Assembly: GCA_964419055.1 (NCBI GenBank)
Contig: CAYQNU010000013.1
Location: 54,776-118,775 of the forward strand
Reading direction: 5' to 3'
Source: CAYQNU01 sp964419055
Lineage (GTDB): Bacteria > Bacteroidota > Bacteroidia > Flavobacteriales_D > Parvicellaceae
Length of the DNA: 64,000 nucleotides
Numbering within the stretch: the stretch's first letter is position 1; the number at the start of each line of letters is the position of its first letter. Made by a program: the position numbers and the translations under genes. The notes under the pieces were generated by a model. It was given only the letters and a program-made list of their open reading frames with translations, was not told where the DNA came from and did not search any database. Below are positions 35,915 through 45,943 of this stretch, piece after piece.

Positions 35915-38632
35915 ATGAATAGTAAAGTAACGTTTTTTCTAGTATTTTTATTCATACTGCTAATGAATTTTGGTAGCTATTTTGGCCAATATTCTCAACA
36001 GATAAACGATTTAAAAACAGCTTTATTATCCGAAACTAACAGCACAAAATTGGCTGACTTATATCTTGAATTGTCTGAAGTTCAGGAGGAAAATGAAATG
36101 GAGGAAGCCATCATCAATGCATTACAAAGTTTAAGCATTAGTTCAAGCGTACATTACACAAAAGGATCTATAAATGCACATCATCAATTGGGTCATTTAT
36201 ATTTGAAAAAAAAGGATTATGATCAAGCCATTTCTAATTATCAACAAGCAAATGAAATAAGTTTGGCCTATTCAAATTATAAAGATTTAGCCAGTGGAAA
36301 TCTATATGTAGCTGAAGTATATTGGAAATCAAATCTTTTTGAACAAGCTGAAATGTCATTGACAACAGCCTATTCCTTGGGTGTAAAAACGAAGAACGAA
36401 GAAATCAAAGCTGAAACATCATTATATTATGGAGATTATAGTGTTTACTTAAATAAAAATAATCTTGCTTTACAATATTACTTAACTGCCTATGAATTAG
36501 CTGAAAAAGAAAATAATATTGAACTTTTTGCCAAAGCAGCATACAAGCTTGGATTTGAATTTAAAAAAGCAAACAAATTAGAAAAAGCATTGGATTATTT
36601 TTCTCAATCCAAAAAGGGTTTTGAAGAAATTAAAAGCGTTAAAAACCTAATTTGGTTGTCGTATGAAATTGGTTTGATTCATCAACAACTTAATAATACG
36701 GAAGCCGCTATTGAAAATTTCAAATATTGCTTAAATTACGCACAAAAAATAGGTTCTGAACTTTACATCAAACAATCGTTTCAAAATATTGCTGAAACAT
36801 ATGAAGAAAATAACAACTATAAAGACGCATACGAATATTTAAAATTTTATGCTGCTATTAAAGATACTCGAGAAATTTCAGAATTAGAAGCACAATTAGC
36901 TTTAGAAAAAACAAACAGAGAACTCTACTTCATTACGAAAGAGAACGAGTTGCACCGCGAGCAAATTGAACAAGAAAAAAGCTATCGAAACATTGGTTAT
37001 ATTGTATTACTAATCATCTTGGCCTTAACTTCCTTTCTTTATTTATCTCTAAGACAAAGGGGCAAAATTAACGAACAACTAAAAATCGCCACTTTAGAGG
37101 CAACTCGAACCAAACAAGAAAAGGAAGACTTTTTTGCTTATACGAGTCATGAAATTAGAACCCCTCTAAATGCCGTGGTAGGAATTTCTAAAATTTTGGG
37201 GTCAACTGAATTATCAGAAGACCAACAAAAATATGTAAAAACCATTTCTTCAAGTGCTCAAAACATATTATTCCTTGTAAACGATGTCTTAGATTTATCG
37301 AAAATTGAAAAAGGTGAATTGAAATTTGAGCACATCCCCCTGAGTCTTCGAGAAATTGGGGAACAAATAGTGGCTTCATTATCGTTCAAGAAATTTGAAA
37401 AAAACGTTGAAATTAAATGTACCGTTGATGATTTAGTGCCCGAATATGTAATGGGAGATCCCGTTCGCATCAATCAAATTTTGTTGAACTTAGCCGATAA
37501 TGCCCTTAAATTTACAAAGGAAGGTTTGGTAGAAATCACTATTCAAATTAATTGTGATAAGGAATTGGAATCAGGAATTTCGATACTTTTTGAGGTAATT
37601 GATACTGGTATTGGGATTGAGGAGGATAAAATACAAGACATTTTTGAATCTTACCAACAAGCACACATAAGTACCACTCGACAATTTGGGGGTACAGGAT
37701 TAGGGCTTTCTATTTCAAAATTATTAGTAGAGAAATTGGGTGGCGTTCTAACTGTTACCAGTAAGATAAATGTAGGTTCAACATTTAGTTTTGAACTGCC
37801 ATTTGAAAGGGCCAAAGAAATTAAAGAAGGCAATATTTCCGAGAATTCTAATAAACTAAGCAACTGTAACCTATTAATTGTTGACGATAATCAATTAAAC
37901 CGAGAGATTTTTTACGACTTAGTATTTAATAAATCAAACAATGTATCGGTCACTTCTGCTACCAATGGGAAAGAGGCTATTGAAATGATTGAAAAAATGA
38001 ATTTTGATGCCATACTTATGGATCTTCAAATGCCTGAAATGGATGGATATGAAACCACACGCTATATCCGAAACGTATTGGATGAACCAAAAAAATCTAT
38101 TCCAATTATAGCCATGACGGCTCATGTTCTTGAAGGTGTGCATCAAAAATGCATGGATGCAGGCATGAATGATACCATTGCCAAACCCATAAACATGGAA
38201 CTTTTAACTTCAAAAATTTATGCTGCTATGGAAAGGAAAAAGGAAAACATGGTTGCTACCATCCCCTATTCCAATACAACAGCTAAAATCGATTTTAATT
38301 ATTTAAACGAATTAACAGGAAGCAACCCAGAAAAGATTGAAAAGTATCTTCGCATGTTTAGTAAAAATTTACCCATAGATCTTGAAATTTTATCCCAAGC
38401 AGTTCAGGAATCAAACTTAGAAGTTATTTCAAGTGTTACGCACAAAATAAAAGGTAGTTTAGTCTATTTAGGTTATCAAACTATTAAAGATGAAATAGAT
38501 TATTTAGAAGGTGTAAAAGATAAAAGTGTAGATGAAAATAAAATAAATACCGCATTTAGTGTTTTACAAAAAGAAATTGTTCTAATTTTGGGAGAAATTA
38601 ACACCTTACTATTTCCCTTATCTGAGAAATAG
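35915..38632 (+). CDS. TPR hybrid sensor histidine kinase with receiver and Hpt
   Basis: 905 residues from the ATG at 35915; a GTG at 35903 would add four. N-terminal signal or membrane anchor, a TPR-like region (30-340: HQLGHLYLKKKDYDQAISNY and others), a transmembrane helix YIVLLIILALTSFLYLSL near 365, HisKA with the phospho-His at about 412 in FFAYTSHEIRTPLNAV, HATPase (NQILLNLADNALKF, DTGIGI, GGTGLGLSI), a receiver with Asp about 703 in LMDLQMPEMDGYET, and an Hpt with His about 843 in HKIKGSLVYLG. A His-Asp-His relay in one protein. It ends 19 bp before the LytTR regulator, its probable partner. Confidence 0.93.
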   Translation: MNSKVTFFLVFLFILLMNFGSYFGQYSQQINDLKTALLSETNSTKLADLYLELSEVQEENEMEEAIINALQSLSISSSVHYTKGSINAHHQLGHLYLKKKDYDQAISNYQQANEISLAYSNYKDLASGNLYVAEVYWKSNLFEQAEMSLTTAYSLGVKTKNEEIKAETSLYYGDYSVYLNKNNLALQYYLTAYELAEKENNIELFAKAAYKLGFEFKKANKLEKALDYFSQSKKGFEEIKSVKNLIWLSYEIGLIHQQLNNTEAAIENFKYCLNYAQKIGSELYIKQSFQNIAETYEENNNYKDAYEYLKFYAAIKDTREISELEAQLALEKTNRELYFITKENELHREQIEQEKSYRNIGYIVLLIILALTSFLYLSLRQRGKINEQLKIATLEATRTKQEKEDFFAYTSHEIRTPLNAVVGISKILGSTELSEDQQKYVKTISSSAQNILFLVNDVLDLSKIEKGELKFEHIPLSLREIGEQIVASLSFKKFEKNVEIKCTVDDLVPEYVMGDPVRINQILLNLADNALKFTKEGLVEITIQINCDKELESGISILFEVIDTGIGIEEDKIQDIFESYQQAHISTTRQFGGTGLGLSISKLLVEKLGGVLTVTSKINVGSTFSFELPFERAKEIKEGNISENSNKLSNCNLLIVDDNQLNREIFYDLVFNKSNNVSVTSATNGKEAIEMIEKMNFDAILMDLQMPEMDGYETTRYIRNVLDEPKKSIPIIAMTAHVLEGVHQKCMDAGMNDTIAKPINMELLTSKIYAAMERKKENMVATIPYSNTTAKIDFNYLNELTGSNPEKIEKYLRMFSKNLPIDLEILSQAVQESNLEVISSVTHKIKGSLVYLGYQTIKDEIDYLEGVKDKSVDENKINTAFSVLQKEIVLILGEINTLLFPLSEK

Positions 38633-38651
38633 TTCAAATTGAAGAATAAAT

Positions 38652-39347
38652 ATGATGCGATGTTTAATAGTGGACGATGACGAATTATCAAGAAGCGTTA
38701 TTGAAGATTTGGTGAGAGAAATCGACACCATAGAATTGATAAAATCTTGTTCAGATGCCGTTGAAGCATTTAAAATCATAAAAGAAGAACATATCGATTT
38801 AGTTTTTTTGGATATTGAAATGCCGAAGATGGACGGATTAGAAATGATGCGTTCATTAAGTCCCTTACCACAAGTAATTTTGGTAACCGCTCATGAGAAG
38901 TATGCTCTAGAATCCTACGAATATGATGTAACTGATTTTCTTCAAAAGCCTATTTCTCTTGCTCGTTTTATGAAAGCTGTTGATAAAGCGATTAATCGAT
39001 TTGAGGAGAAACGAGCTAATATTACTGCTCACGATAAAACTATTTTTATCAAGGCAGATTCTCGTTTAGTTCAAATTAATACTGAAGATATTCTTTTTGT
39101 AGAGGCACTTGGAAATTACATGAGAGTTTTTGTTGCCGATGGATCAAAATACACCATTTTGAGCACCATGAAAGACATCAGTTCAAAATTGAGCAGCAAT
39201 GAATTTGTGCGAGTTCATCGTTCATTTATTGTCAGAATGGACAGAATCCAATCTATCGAAGATAATTACATTGTCATTGATAAAAAACAAATCAGTATTG
39301 GCAAGGCCTACAAGGATGATTTAACACAAAAATTGAACTTACTTTAA
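38652..39347 (+). CDS. LytTR-family response regulator
   Basis: 231 residues. Receiver (residues 1-120) with LIVDDDELSRS and phospho-Asp 54 in LVFLDIEMPKMDGLE, then FLQKPISLARF; LytTR DNA-binding domain 130-228 (LFVEALGNYMRVF, VRVHRSFIVRMDRIQSIED). It binds DNA and regulates transcription. It starts 19 bp after the kinase and is almost certainly its output, completing a four-step His-Asp-His-Asp relay. Target genes unknown. Confidence 0.94.
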   Translation: MMRCLIVDDDELSRSVIEDLVREIDTIELIKSCSDAVEAFKIIKEEHIDLVFLDIEMPKMDGLEMMRSLSPLPQVILVTAHEKYALESYEYDVTDFLQKPISLARFMKAVDKAINRFEEKRANITAHDKTIFIKADSRLVQINTEDILFVEALGNYMRVFVADGSKYTILSTMKDISSKLSSNEFVRVHRSFIVRMDRIQSIEDNYIVIDKKQISIGKAYKDDLTQKLNLL

Positions 39348-39430
39348 TCGTTAATCAACAAATCTTTGTTAATTCATCATTTAGTAACGTCATTTTATCA
39401 TTAAATTAATAAAAAATAACTGTAAAAGCT

Positions 39431-39438
39431 TATCTTTG
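39431..39438 (+). promoter_or_regulatory. -7 promoter element for the small membrane protein gene
   Basis: TATCTTTG matches TAnnTTTG and ends 18 nt before the ATG at 39457. No clear -33 TTTG is visible. Confidence 0.5.
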
Positions 39439-39456
39439 TGACATTATACGTTTTTT

Positions 39457-39663
39457 ATGAAATCAATATTTACCCCATTTTTACTTATTTTACTTTTAAA
39501 CTTGGTTTCAGCACCAACTTTTGGTCAAGATCAAAATTTGGCTACAATTGTTGATGAAACGCCTCAAGTGGTAGACATCATATTTATTTCCAAATTAGGA
39601 ATCATGGCACTCCTAGGAGTAATTGCTTTTGTTTCTTATATCAAATTTAGAAAAACAAATTAA
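39457..39663 (+). CDS. Small membrane protein
   Basis: 68 residues. A signal-like N-terminus (FLLILLLNLVSAPTFGQ) and a single C-terminal helix (LGIMALLGVIAFVSYIKF) with a basic end KTN. It has its own promoter and no terminator is visible. It may be a one-pass membrane protein with a short periplasmic loop. No homologue recognised. Confidence is from the promoter, the hydrophobic pattern and isolated position. Confidence 0.6.
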   Translation: MKSIFTPFLLILLLNLVSAPTFGQDQNLATIVDETPQVVDIIFISKLGIMALLGVIAFVSYIKFRKTN

Positions 39664-39884
39664 CCCTTGTTTTCTCGCTAATTTACCTATTCCAAAACTG
39701 CATTTATAGATTTGGTTTATTTATTATCAGGTCATTGAACTAATTTTAAGAATATTTTTGCTCTATTAAGCAACCATTTGAACTTTCCATAATCTCTAGA
39801 ATGGTTACCGCTCATCAATTTTCTTTCTTTTATTTTAACAATTTTTATAATTTCATAACCTGAACACTTAATCAACCAAAAACA

Positions 39885-42044
39885 ATGAAACAAATTTCTA
39901 CATTTATCATTGGTCTTTTCTTTGTTAATTCAATTTCTGTATTGGCACAAACAAGAACCTTGAACCCAACAAACATGCGTGAAGGAGAATCAGTTGAATA
40001 CTGTCGCCAACACGTTCATCAAAACGCAAAATTATTAAATCCAGTAGCCATGAAAATTCATGCTGCTGATCAAAAAGAACTAAAAAGAGTCGAAGATTCT
40101 ATTAATAATAGTACAGTAAGACAACAAGGAATTGTCTATAAAATTCCGATTGTGTTTCACGTTCTACATAATGGTGGTAACGAAAATATTTCAAGAGAAC
40201 AAATTTTAGACGCTCTAGAAATCTTAAATAGAGACTTCAGACTATTGAACACAGACGCAAATAATGTGGTTTCACAATTTCAAGGAATGCCTGCTGATGT
40301 GGAAATTGAATTTGTATTGGCAACAAAAGCTCCTAATGGCAATTGTTTCAGTGGGATAACAAGAACTCAAAATCCTTTAAGTTTAGATGGTTCTGATGGA
40401 GATGCTCAAGTAAATGCAATCGTTGCAGGTAATGATGTTTTCAACGGTCAATGGCCAGGGAATAAATATTTAAATGTATTTATTTGTGGAGAAATTGGAG
40501 GTGCTGCAGGATATACCTACAACCCCAGTTCTTGGATAGGTACTTCTATGAAAAATGGGATATGGGTTTTACATAATTATACTGGTTCAATTGGAACCAG
40601 CTCAAACTTTACTAGTAGAACCTTAACACACGAAGTTGGACATTGGTTAAATCTTTCTCACACTTGGGGAGGTAACAACAATCCAGGGAATGCTTCTAGT
40701 TGTTCTGATGATGACGGTGTTGATGATACACCTCGTTGTATTGGATTGACTTCATGTAATTTAAATGCCAATACGTGTTCAAATGATGCTACTGATGGTT
40801 TTTGGACAGTAGATGGATTAGACAATACAGAAAATTATATGGATTATTCTTATTGTTCTAAAATGTTTACACCTGGTCAAGTTTCTAGAATGAGAGCAGC
40901 TACCGTTTCTTCTGTAGGTGGAAGAAGTAATCTTTGGACAACTGCCAACTTAAATTCTACTGGTGCTAACGGAACACCGCCACTGTGTAAAGCTAATTTT
41001 ATGAGTGATAAAAAAGTTGTGTGCGTTGGAGATGTCATCGAATTTGTGGATGATTCTTATCACAACGTTTCTTCTTGGAGTTGGACATTTGCTGGAGGAA
41101 CACCTGCCACATCTACCAGTCAAAACCCTACTATCACCTACTCCACTCCTGGAACATATGCAGTAACTCTTACTGCTGGGGATGGCACTTCTACCGTCTC
41201 TGAAACTAAAAATGGGTACATAACTGTTCTTCCAACAGGTGCTGCACATCCTATTATTGAAGGTTTTGAAAGCTTTTCAACGCCAAATTCTATGTGGATT
41301 ATTGATAACCCAAATGGAGCAGGATTTGAAACTACAACAGTTGCTGCTGCCACTGGAACTACATCTCTAAGATTGGTTAATGGTGCTTCAAATAGCGGTA
41401 GTGTTGATGAATTTTTGAGCAGTACCATAAATTTACAAGGAACTTCAAACGTTACCCTAACTTTTAAATATGCTTTTGCATTAAGGGGTTCATCCAATAC
41501 GGATAACTTCAAGGTTTTAGCTACAAATAATTGTGGTGACAGCTGGTCAGTAAGAAAAAACATAACTACTAGCCAATTGGCAACAGCACCGAATAATACA
41601 GGAACTTTTATTCCCACAGCTGATCAATGGGAAACGGTTGTTATTACCAACATAACTTCAACCTTCTGGGTAAATGATTTTAGATTAAAATTCCAATTTA
41701 CTGGTGGTGGTGGTAACACCTTATATATTGATGACATCAATTTATACAATGCCAATACAACTGCTCTAGGAATCGAAGAAAATGACTTTTTGAACAACAT
41801 AAATTTATTTCCTAACCCAGCAAATGAACTAACCAATTTATCTTTTACATTGTCTCAAACAGCACCAGTACAAATTAATATCGTTGATATGATTGGTAAA
41901 ACAGTAACTGTTGTTGCAAACGAAACAATGCAAAATGGTGATCACCGATTTGAAATCAACACATCTGATTTGAGTACAGGTATTTACCTAATTAATATGA
42001 CTATTGACGGTCAAACTATCACACACAAATTGATGATCGATTAA
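39885..42044 (+). CDS. M43-type metalloprotease, T9SS-secreted
   Basis: 719 residues. Signal peptide to about 22 (FFVNSISVLAQ), then the pappalysin/cytophagalysin domain: IPIVFHVLHNGGNENISREQ, HEVGHWLNLSHTWGG (HExxHxxxxxH zinc motif) and the Met-turn ENYMDYSYCSKMFTPGQ. Then a PKD domain (SSWSWTFAGGTPATSTSQNP), a beta-sandwich of jelly-roll type (VNDFRLKFQFTGGGGN) and a T9SS sorting domain (LFPNPANELTNLSF ... LSTGIYLINMTIDGQTI). It is an exported zinc protease that likely degrades environmental protein. It is followed by a strong terminator. Confidence 0.93.
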   Translation: MKQISTFIIGLFFVNSISVLAQTRTLNPTNMREGESVEYCRQHVHQNAKLLNPVAMKIHAADQKELKRVEDSINNSTVRQQGIVYKIPIVFHVLHNGGNENISREQILDALEILNRDFRLLNTDANNVVSQFQGMPADVEIEFVLATKAPNGNCFSGITRTQNPLSLDGSDGDAQVNAIVAGNDVFNGQWPGNKYLNVFICGEIGGAAGYTYNPSSWIGTSMKNGIWVLHNYTGSIGTSSNFTSRTLTHEVGHWLNLSHTWGGNNNPGNASSCSDDDGVDDTPRCIGLTSCNLNANTCSNDATDGFWTVDGLDNTENYMDYSYCSKMFTPGQVSRMRAATVSSVGGRSNLWTTANLNSTGANGTPPLCKANFMSDKKVVCVGDVIEFVDDSYHNVSSWSWTFAGGTPATSTSQNPTITYSTPGTYAVTLTAGDGTSTVSETKNGYITVLPTGAAHPIIEGFESFSTPNSMWIIDNPNGAGFETTTVAAATGTTSLRLVNGASNSGSVDEFLSSTINLQGTSNVTLTFKYAFALRGSSNTDNFKVLATNNCGDSWSVRKNITTSQLATAPNNTGTFIPTADQWETVVITNITSTFWVNDFRLKFQFTGGGGNTLYIDDINLYNANTTALGIEENDFLNNINLFPNPANELTNLSFTLSQTAPVQINIVDMIGKTVTVVANETMQNGDHRFEINTSDLSTGIYLINMTIDGQTITHKLMID

Positions 42045-42064
42045 TAAATACTGATTTAATGAAT

Positions 42065-42090
42065 AAAAAAGGGCCTAGTGCCCTTTTTTT
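42065..42090 (+). terminator. Rho-independent terminator
   Basis: AAAAAAGGGC pairs with GCCCTTTTTT around loop CTAGT, running into a T tract. It lies just after the metalloprotease stop. Confidence 0.85.
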
Positions 42091-42164
42091 GTTTTAATGA
42101 AACCACCTTACTACAAAATTTTTTGCCTAACTTTACGTTGTACTTTTAGTCAAACTAAGTTTTA

Positions 42165-45100
42165 TTGAAAAATATTCGTAACATATTCCTTGCTTTTGGT
42201 CTAATTATGATGACTTCGGTCATTAGCGTTGCCCAATATTATACAGGTTCTGCAACAGAATTTGGTCAAAACAGGGTACAATATCATACCTTTTTTTGGC
42301 AATCCTATAACTTTGAAAGATTCAAGATTTACTTTAATGCTGGAGGAGAAAATCATGCTGTTTATGCAGCTAAAGCAGCCAACTTATACATTAGAGAAGT
42401 TGAAACTTTAATGAACTACTCTTTTGATGAGAAAATTGAATTCATTATTTTTAATAATCAGTCTCAATTCAAAGAAAGCAACATTGGTTTAACAAATGAA
42501 AGTGAAACCAACATAGGAGGTACTACAAAAATTGCTGGTAACAAAATATTTATCTATTTTGAAGGAAGACACGAACAACTAAATAGACAAATTAGATCTG
42601 GATTGGCTCAATTAATTGCTTATAAATTAATTTACGGGGACAACTGGAGAGAAGCTATCAAAACTTCAACGGTGATGGCCATTCCCTCATGGTTTACCAA
42701 TGGTTTTATAAGATACATGGAAGGCGGCTGGAATACTGACATTGATAACAAGGTTAAAAACCTATTGAAAGGTGGTAAAATTAACTCCATAAATCAATTA
42801 GAAGGCGAAACAGCTAATATGGTTGGATTGGCATTGTGGAACTATATAGCCGAAGTATATGGGGAAAAGGTAATTCCTAATATACTATATATGACCCGAT
42901 TGAGCAGAAATGTTGAAAATGGTTTTTTATATGTACTTGGCACACCCATGGGCACCCTTACTAAAGAGTTCAAGGCCTATTACAACTCAAGATATGACCA
43001 AGATTTGATAGGAAGACAATTGCCTATTGAAAATAGAATTGGCATTCGCGCTAAGAAGAAATATAGTTACCACAATTTTAAATTGAGTCCTGACGGCAAA
43101 TTTGCTACGTTTACAACAAATGAATTAGGTCAATATAAATTATGGCTGTTTGATGTAGAAAAAAATAGTGAGAAACAATTAGCTCATTTTGAAAAATATA
43201 CCGAGAAAAAAGAAACTTTTGATCAAAAAGAAAGTGAAAAGTTAGAAAAGGATGAGAACTATAAAATCAAATCCTACAAATCCTACAAAAATCCAAAATA
43301 TAAAGCAACAAAAATTATTAAGGGTGACCATAAATTAGACCGACTGCCTGATTATTCTCATCCGATTGTGGCATGGCACCCAAGCGGTGAATATATGGCC
43401 TATGTTTCTGAAACGAAAGGCGATTTACTTTTCACCATTTATGAAATGGAAAGCGGAAAATCTACTCCCAAAATTATTCCTAAGTTGAATAAGGTATTGG
43501 ATATGTCTTATGACGCAGAGGGCAAAAAAGTGGTAATGTCGGCCGTAGCTAACGGACAATCAGATATTTATATTTACAATGTAATTGGTGGAAACACCAT
43601 TCAATTAACCAACGATCCATTTGATGATCTCTATGCACAATTTGTTGACAATGATTCCAAAATTATATTTTCTTCTAACCGAATAGATGACACCATTAGA
43701 AAAAATGTTGAAATTAAACTGTATCCAACTTTATTAGACGTTTTTATTTTAGACATTAAAAAACCAACAAAACCACTTCAAAGAATCACTAATACTCCCT
43801 CTACAGATGAGCGTTTTCCGAGTCAATTCGACAAATCAAGATACACTTATCTTTCCGATGAAAATGGCATTTTTAATAGACATGTAGCTTATTATGATAG
43901 CACAATAAGTTACATTGATACTACGGTTCATTATCGCTACTTTTCGGTTGAAGATCGATTGTCCAATTATCCTTATAGTGTATTGGAGTATGACGTAAAT
44001 GCCAAAAAGGATTTTTACACATTACTGTTTAAAATTGAAGGGAAATACGTGTTTTACAAAGGAAAACCTTCTAAAGATTTTGCCTACGATGAAATTTCTT
44101 CACCCACCAAATTTAAAGAATATACTACTAAATCAACTCCAGTCTTGTCGCCCATCAACGTGATTGAGGATACAGTAGAAATAATAGACACTATTCCATT
44201 TAAAGTTGATATAAACAATTACGTTTTTGAATCAGACACTATTGAATTGCCATTACCCACAAATGAAGTCTCAACTGTGCCGATTGAAAAATTTAAAAAG
44301 AACGACTCTTTATGGGATAAGTTTGAATTACCACGACAAGATATTTATACTATAAATTTTTCTACCGATTATGTTGTTTCACAATTTGATTATAATTTTC
44401 TGAACAATACTTATCAGCGACTTTCACCATCCGGATACACGAACCCTGGATTGAATAGCATAATTAAATTAGGTGCCGTGGATGTTTTCGAAGATTATAA
44501 AATAATTGGTGGATTTCGTATCCCTTTGACCTTTGATAATACCGAATACCTGTTAGGATTTGAAAATTTAAAAAATAGGCTGGATAAAAAGTTTTTAGTT
44601 TCACGAAGATCCTTCACCAACAAGAACCGATTTGCGGCCGAAAGAATTCAAACGTATGAAGGTAAATATACCATGAAATACCCTTTTAGTGAAGTTTCTA
44701 GTTTGCGAATTACTGGTAACGTAAGATATGACCGTAATATTAAATTAAGCACCGAACCCTCTTCGCTTTTAGCCGATGATTTGTTGAATTATTATGGAGG
44801 ATTAAAAGTAGAATATGTATTCGATGCAACTCGTGTCGTAGGACTTAATATTTTAAATGGTACCCGTTTCAAAGTTTGGGGTGAAGGTATGCACGAATTA
44901 AATAAAGCAAAAACAGATTTCTTTACCTTTGGTTTTGACTTTAGACATTATCAAAAAATACATAGAAGCATCGTTTTTGCGTCTAGGATTGCAGCCTCAA
45001 CTTCAATAGGGAGCCAAAAATTGGTGTATTTTATGGGTGGTGTTGATAATTGGATCGGTGCTCAGTTTGATCCTTCTATTCAAATTGATCCAAACCAAAA

Positions 45101-45521
45101 CTATCAATTTCAAACCATTGCTACACCCATGAGAGGATTTTTTCAAAACGCTAGAAATGGAAATAATTTTGCTGTAATCAATAACGAGTTAAGAGTGCCC
45201 ATTTTTAAATATTTAGCCAAAAATCCAATTAAATCTGATTTCATCAACAATTTTATGATTGTTGGTTTTGCGGATGTTGGTACAGCTTGGACAGGCCCAA
45301 ATCCTTATGATATTGATAATTCGTTTAACGTTATTATTATTGATGGTAAAAACTATGAAATTGCCATAGAAAATCAAAAAGAACCGATAATTTATAGTTA
45401 CGGTGGTGGATTAAGAAGCCGATTATTTGGATATTATATTAAGTTTGATTTAGCTTGGGGAGTTGATGATGGGACAGTTCTTAAACCTATTAGACACTTT
45501 TCGATTGCTTTAGATTTTTGA
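42165..45521 (+). CDS. Large outer-membrane protein: peptidase-like, propeller and barrel domains
   Basis: 1118 residues. The start is TTG at 42165 (MKNIRNIFLAFGLIMMTSVISVAQ signal peptide); TACTTTTA lies upstream. Residues 25-285 resemble a peptidase-MA-like domain (EKIEFIIFNNQSQFKESN; AIPSWFTNGFIRYMEGGW), but with no HExxH motif. Then WD40/TolB-like propeller repeats (KLSPDGKFATFTTNELGQYK; HPSGEYMAYVSE; SYDAEGKKVVMSAVANGQ; KIIFSSNRID), then a C-terminal Omp85/D15-like barrel with YFMGGVDNWIGAQ and FADVGTAW. The combination of exported peptidase-like, propeller and barrel parts is often left uncharacterised in Bacteroidota. First of a run with the TauE-like, amidohydrolase and sulfurtransferase genes. 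Confidence 0.75.
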   Translation: MKNIRNIFLAFGLIMMTSVISVAQYYTGSATEFGQNRVQYHTFFWQSYNFERFKIYFNAGGENHAVYAAKAANLYIREVETLMNYSFDEKIEFIIFNNQSQFKESNIGLTNESETNIGGTTKIAGNKIFIYFEGRHEQLNRQIRSGLAQLIAYKLIYGDNWREAIKTSTVMAIPSWFTNGFIRYMEGGWNTDIDNKVKNLLKGGKINSINQLEGETANMVGLALWNYIAEVYGEKVIPNILYMTRLSRNVENGFLYVLGTPMGTLTKEFKAYYNSRYDQDLIGRQLPIENRIGIRAKKKYSYHNFKLSPDGKFATFTTNELGQYKLWLFDVEKNSEKQLAHFEKYTEKKETFDQKESEKLEKDENYKIKSYKSYKNPKYKATKIIKGDHKLDRLPDYSHPIVAWHPSGEYMAYVSETKGDLLFTIYEMESGKSTPKIIPKLNKVLDMSYDAEGKKVVMSAVANGQSDIYIYNVIGGNTIQLTNDPFDDLYAQFVDNDSKIIFSSNRIDDTIRKNVEIKLYPTLLDVFILDIKKPTKPLQRITNTPSTDERFPSQFDKSRYTYLSDENGIFNRHVAYYDSTISYIDTTVHYRYFSVEDRLSNYPYSVLEYDVNAKKDFYTLLFKIEGKYVFYKGKPSKDFAYDEISSPTKFKEYTTKSTPVLSPINVIEDTVEIIDTIPFKVDINNYVFESDTIELPLPTNEVSTVPIEKFKKNDSLWDKFELPRQDIYTINFSTDYVVSQFDYNFLNNTYQRLSPSGYTNPGLNSIIKLGAVDVFEDYKIIGGFRIPLTFDNTEYLLGFENLKNRLDKKFLVSRRSFTNKNRFAAERIQTYEGKYTMKYPFSEVSSLRITGNVRYDRNIKLSTEPSSLLADDLLNYYGGLKVEYVFDATRVVGLNILNGTRFKVWGEGMHELNKAKTDFFTFGFDFRHYQKIHRSIVFASRIAASTSIGSQKLVYFMGGVDNWIGAQFDPSIQIDPNQNYQFQTIATPMRGFFQNARNGNNFAVINNELRVPIFKYLAKNPIKSDFINNFMIVGFADVGTAWTGPNPYDIDNSFNVIIIDGKNYEIAIENQKEPIIYSYGGGLRSRLFGYYIKFDLAWGVDDGTVLKPIRHFSIALDF

Positions 45522-45526
45522 TTTTC

Positions 45527-45937
45527 ATGAACAAAATGGAGGTATCTACTTTAGTCATTCTTATCATAATTGGATTATTCGCTGGAATTATGAGTGGCTT
45601 TGTGGGAATTGGTGGTGGAATTGTCATCGTTCCAGCATTAGTCTATATATTGGGATTCACCCAATTTCAAGCTCAAGGTATGAGTATTACACTTATGTTG
45701 CCTCCGCTAGGCATTATGGCTTTTATGAACTACTATAACCAAGGTCACATCACCAAAACATCCATCATTTACACCTCAATAATGGCTGCTTTTTTCTTAA
45801 TTGGAGGGTATTTTGGTTCCAAATGGGCATTAAAATTACCTGAAAACTTAGTTAAGTTAATTTTTGGATTAATTTTGATGTATGTTTCCATCCGAATGAT
45901 AATAAATGGTTGGGCATTTTTTTCTGAAGAAAAGTAA
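45527..45937 (+). CDS. Half-size TauE/SafE membrane protein
   Basis: 136 residues from the ATG at 45527; the frame is open to a TTG overlapping the previous stop. Four hydrophobic segments. The N-terminal GLFAGIMSGFVGIGGGIVIVPALVY is the glycine-rich signature of TauE/SafE anion permeases, and AQGMSITLMLPPLGIMAF and ALKLPENLVKLIFGLILMYV are family-like. Full-length members are about 250 residues and have two such halves, so this is half-size; it may dimerise. Sulfite/organosulfonate export is a family label, unproven here; the neighbouring sulfurtransferase is suggestive only. Confidence 0.8.
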   Translation: MNKMEVSTLVILIIIGLFAGIMSGFVGIGGGIVIVPALVYILGFTQFQAQGMSITLMLPPLGIMAFMNYYNQGHITKTSIIYTSIMAAFFLIGGYFGSKWALKLPENLVKLIFGLILMYVSIRMIINGWAFFSEEK

Positions 45938-45943
45938 ACGATT

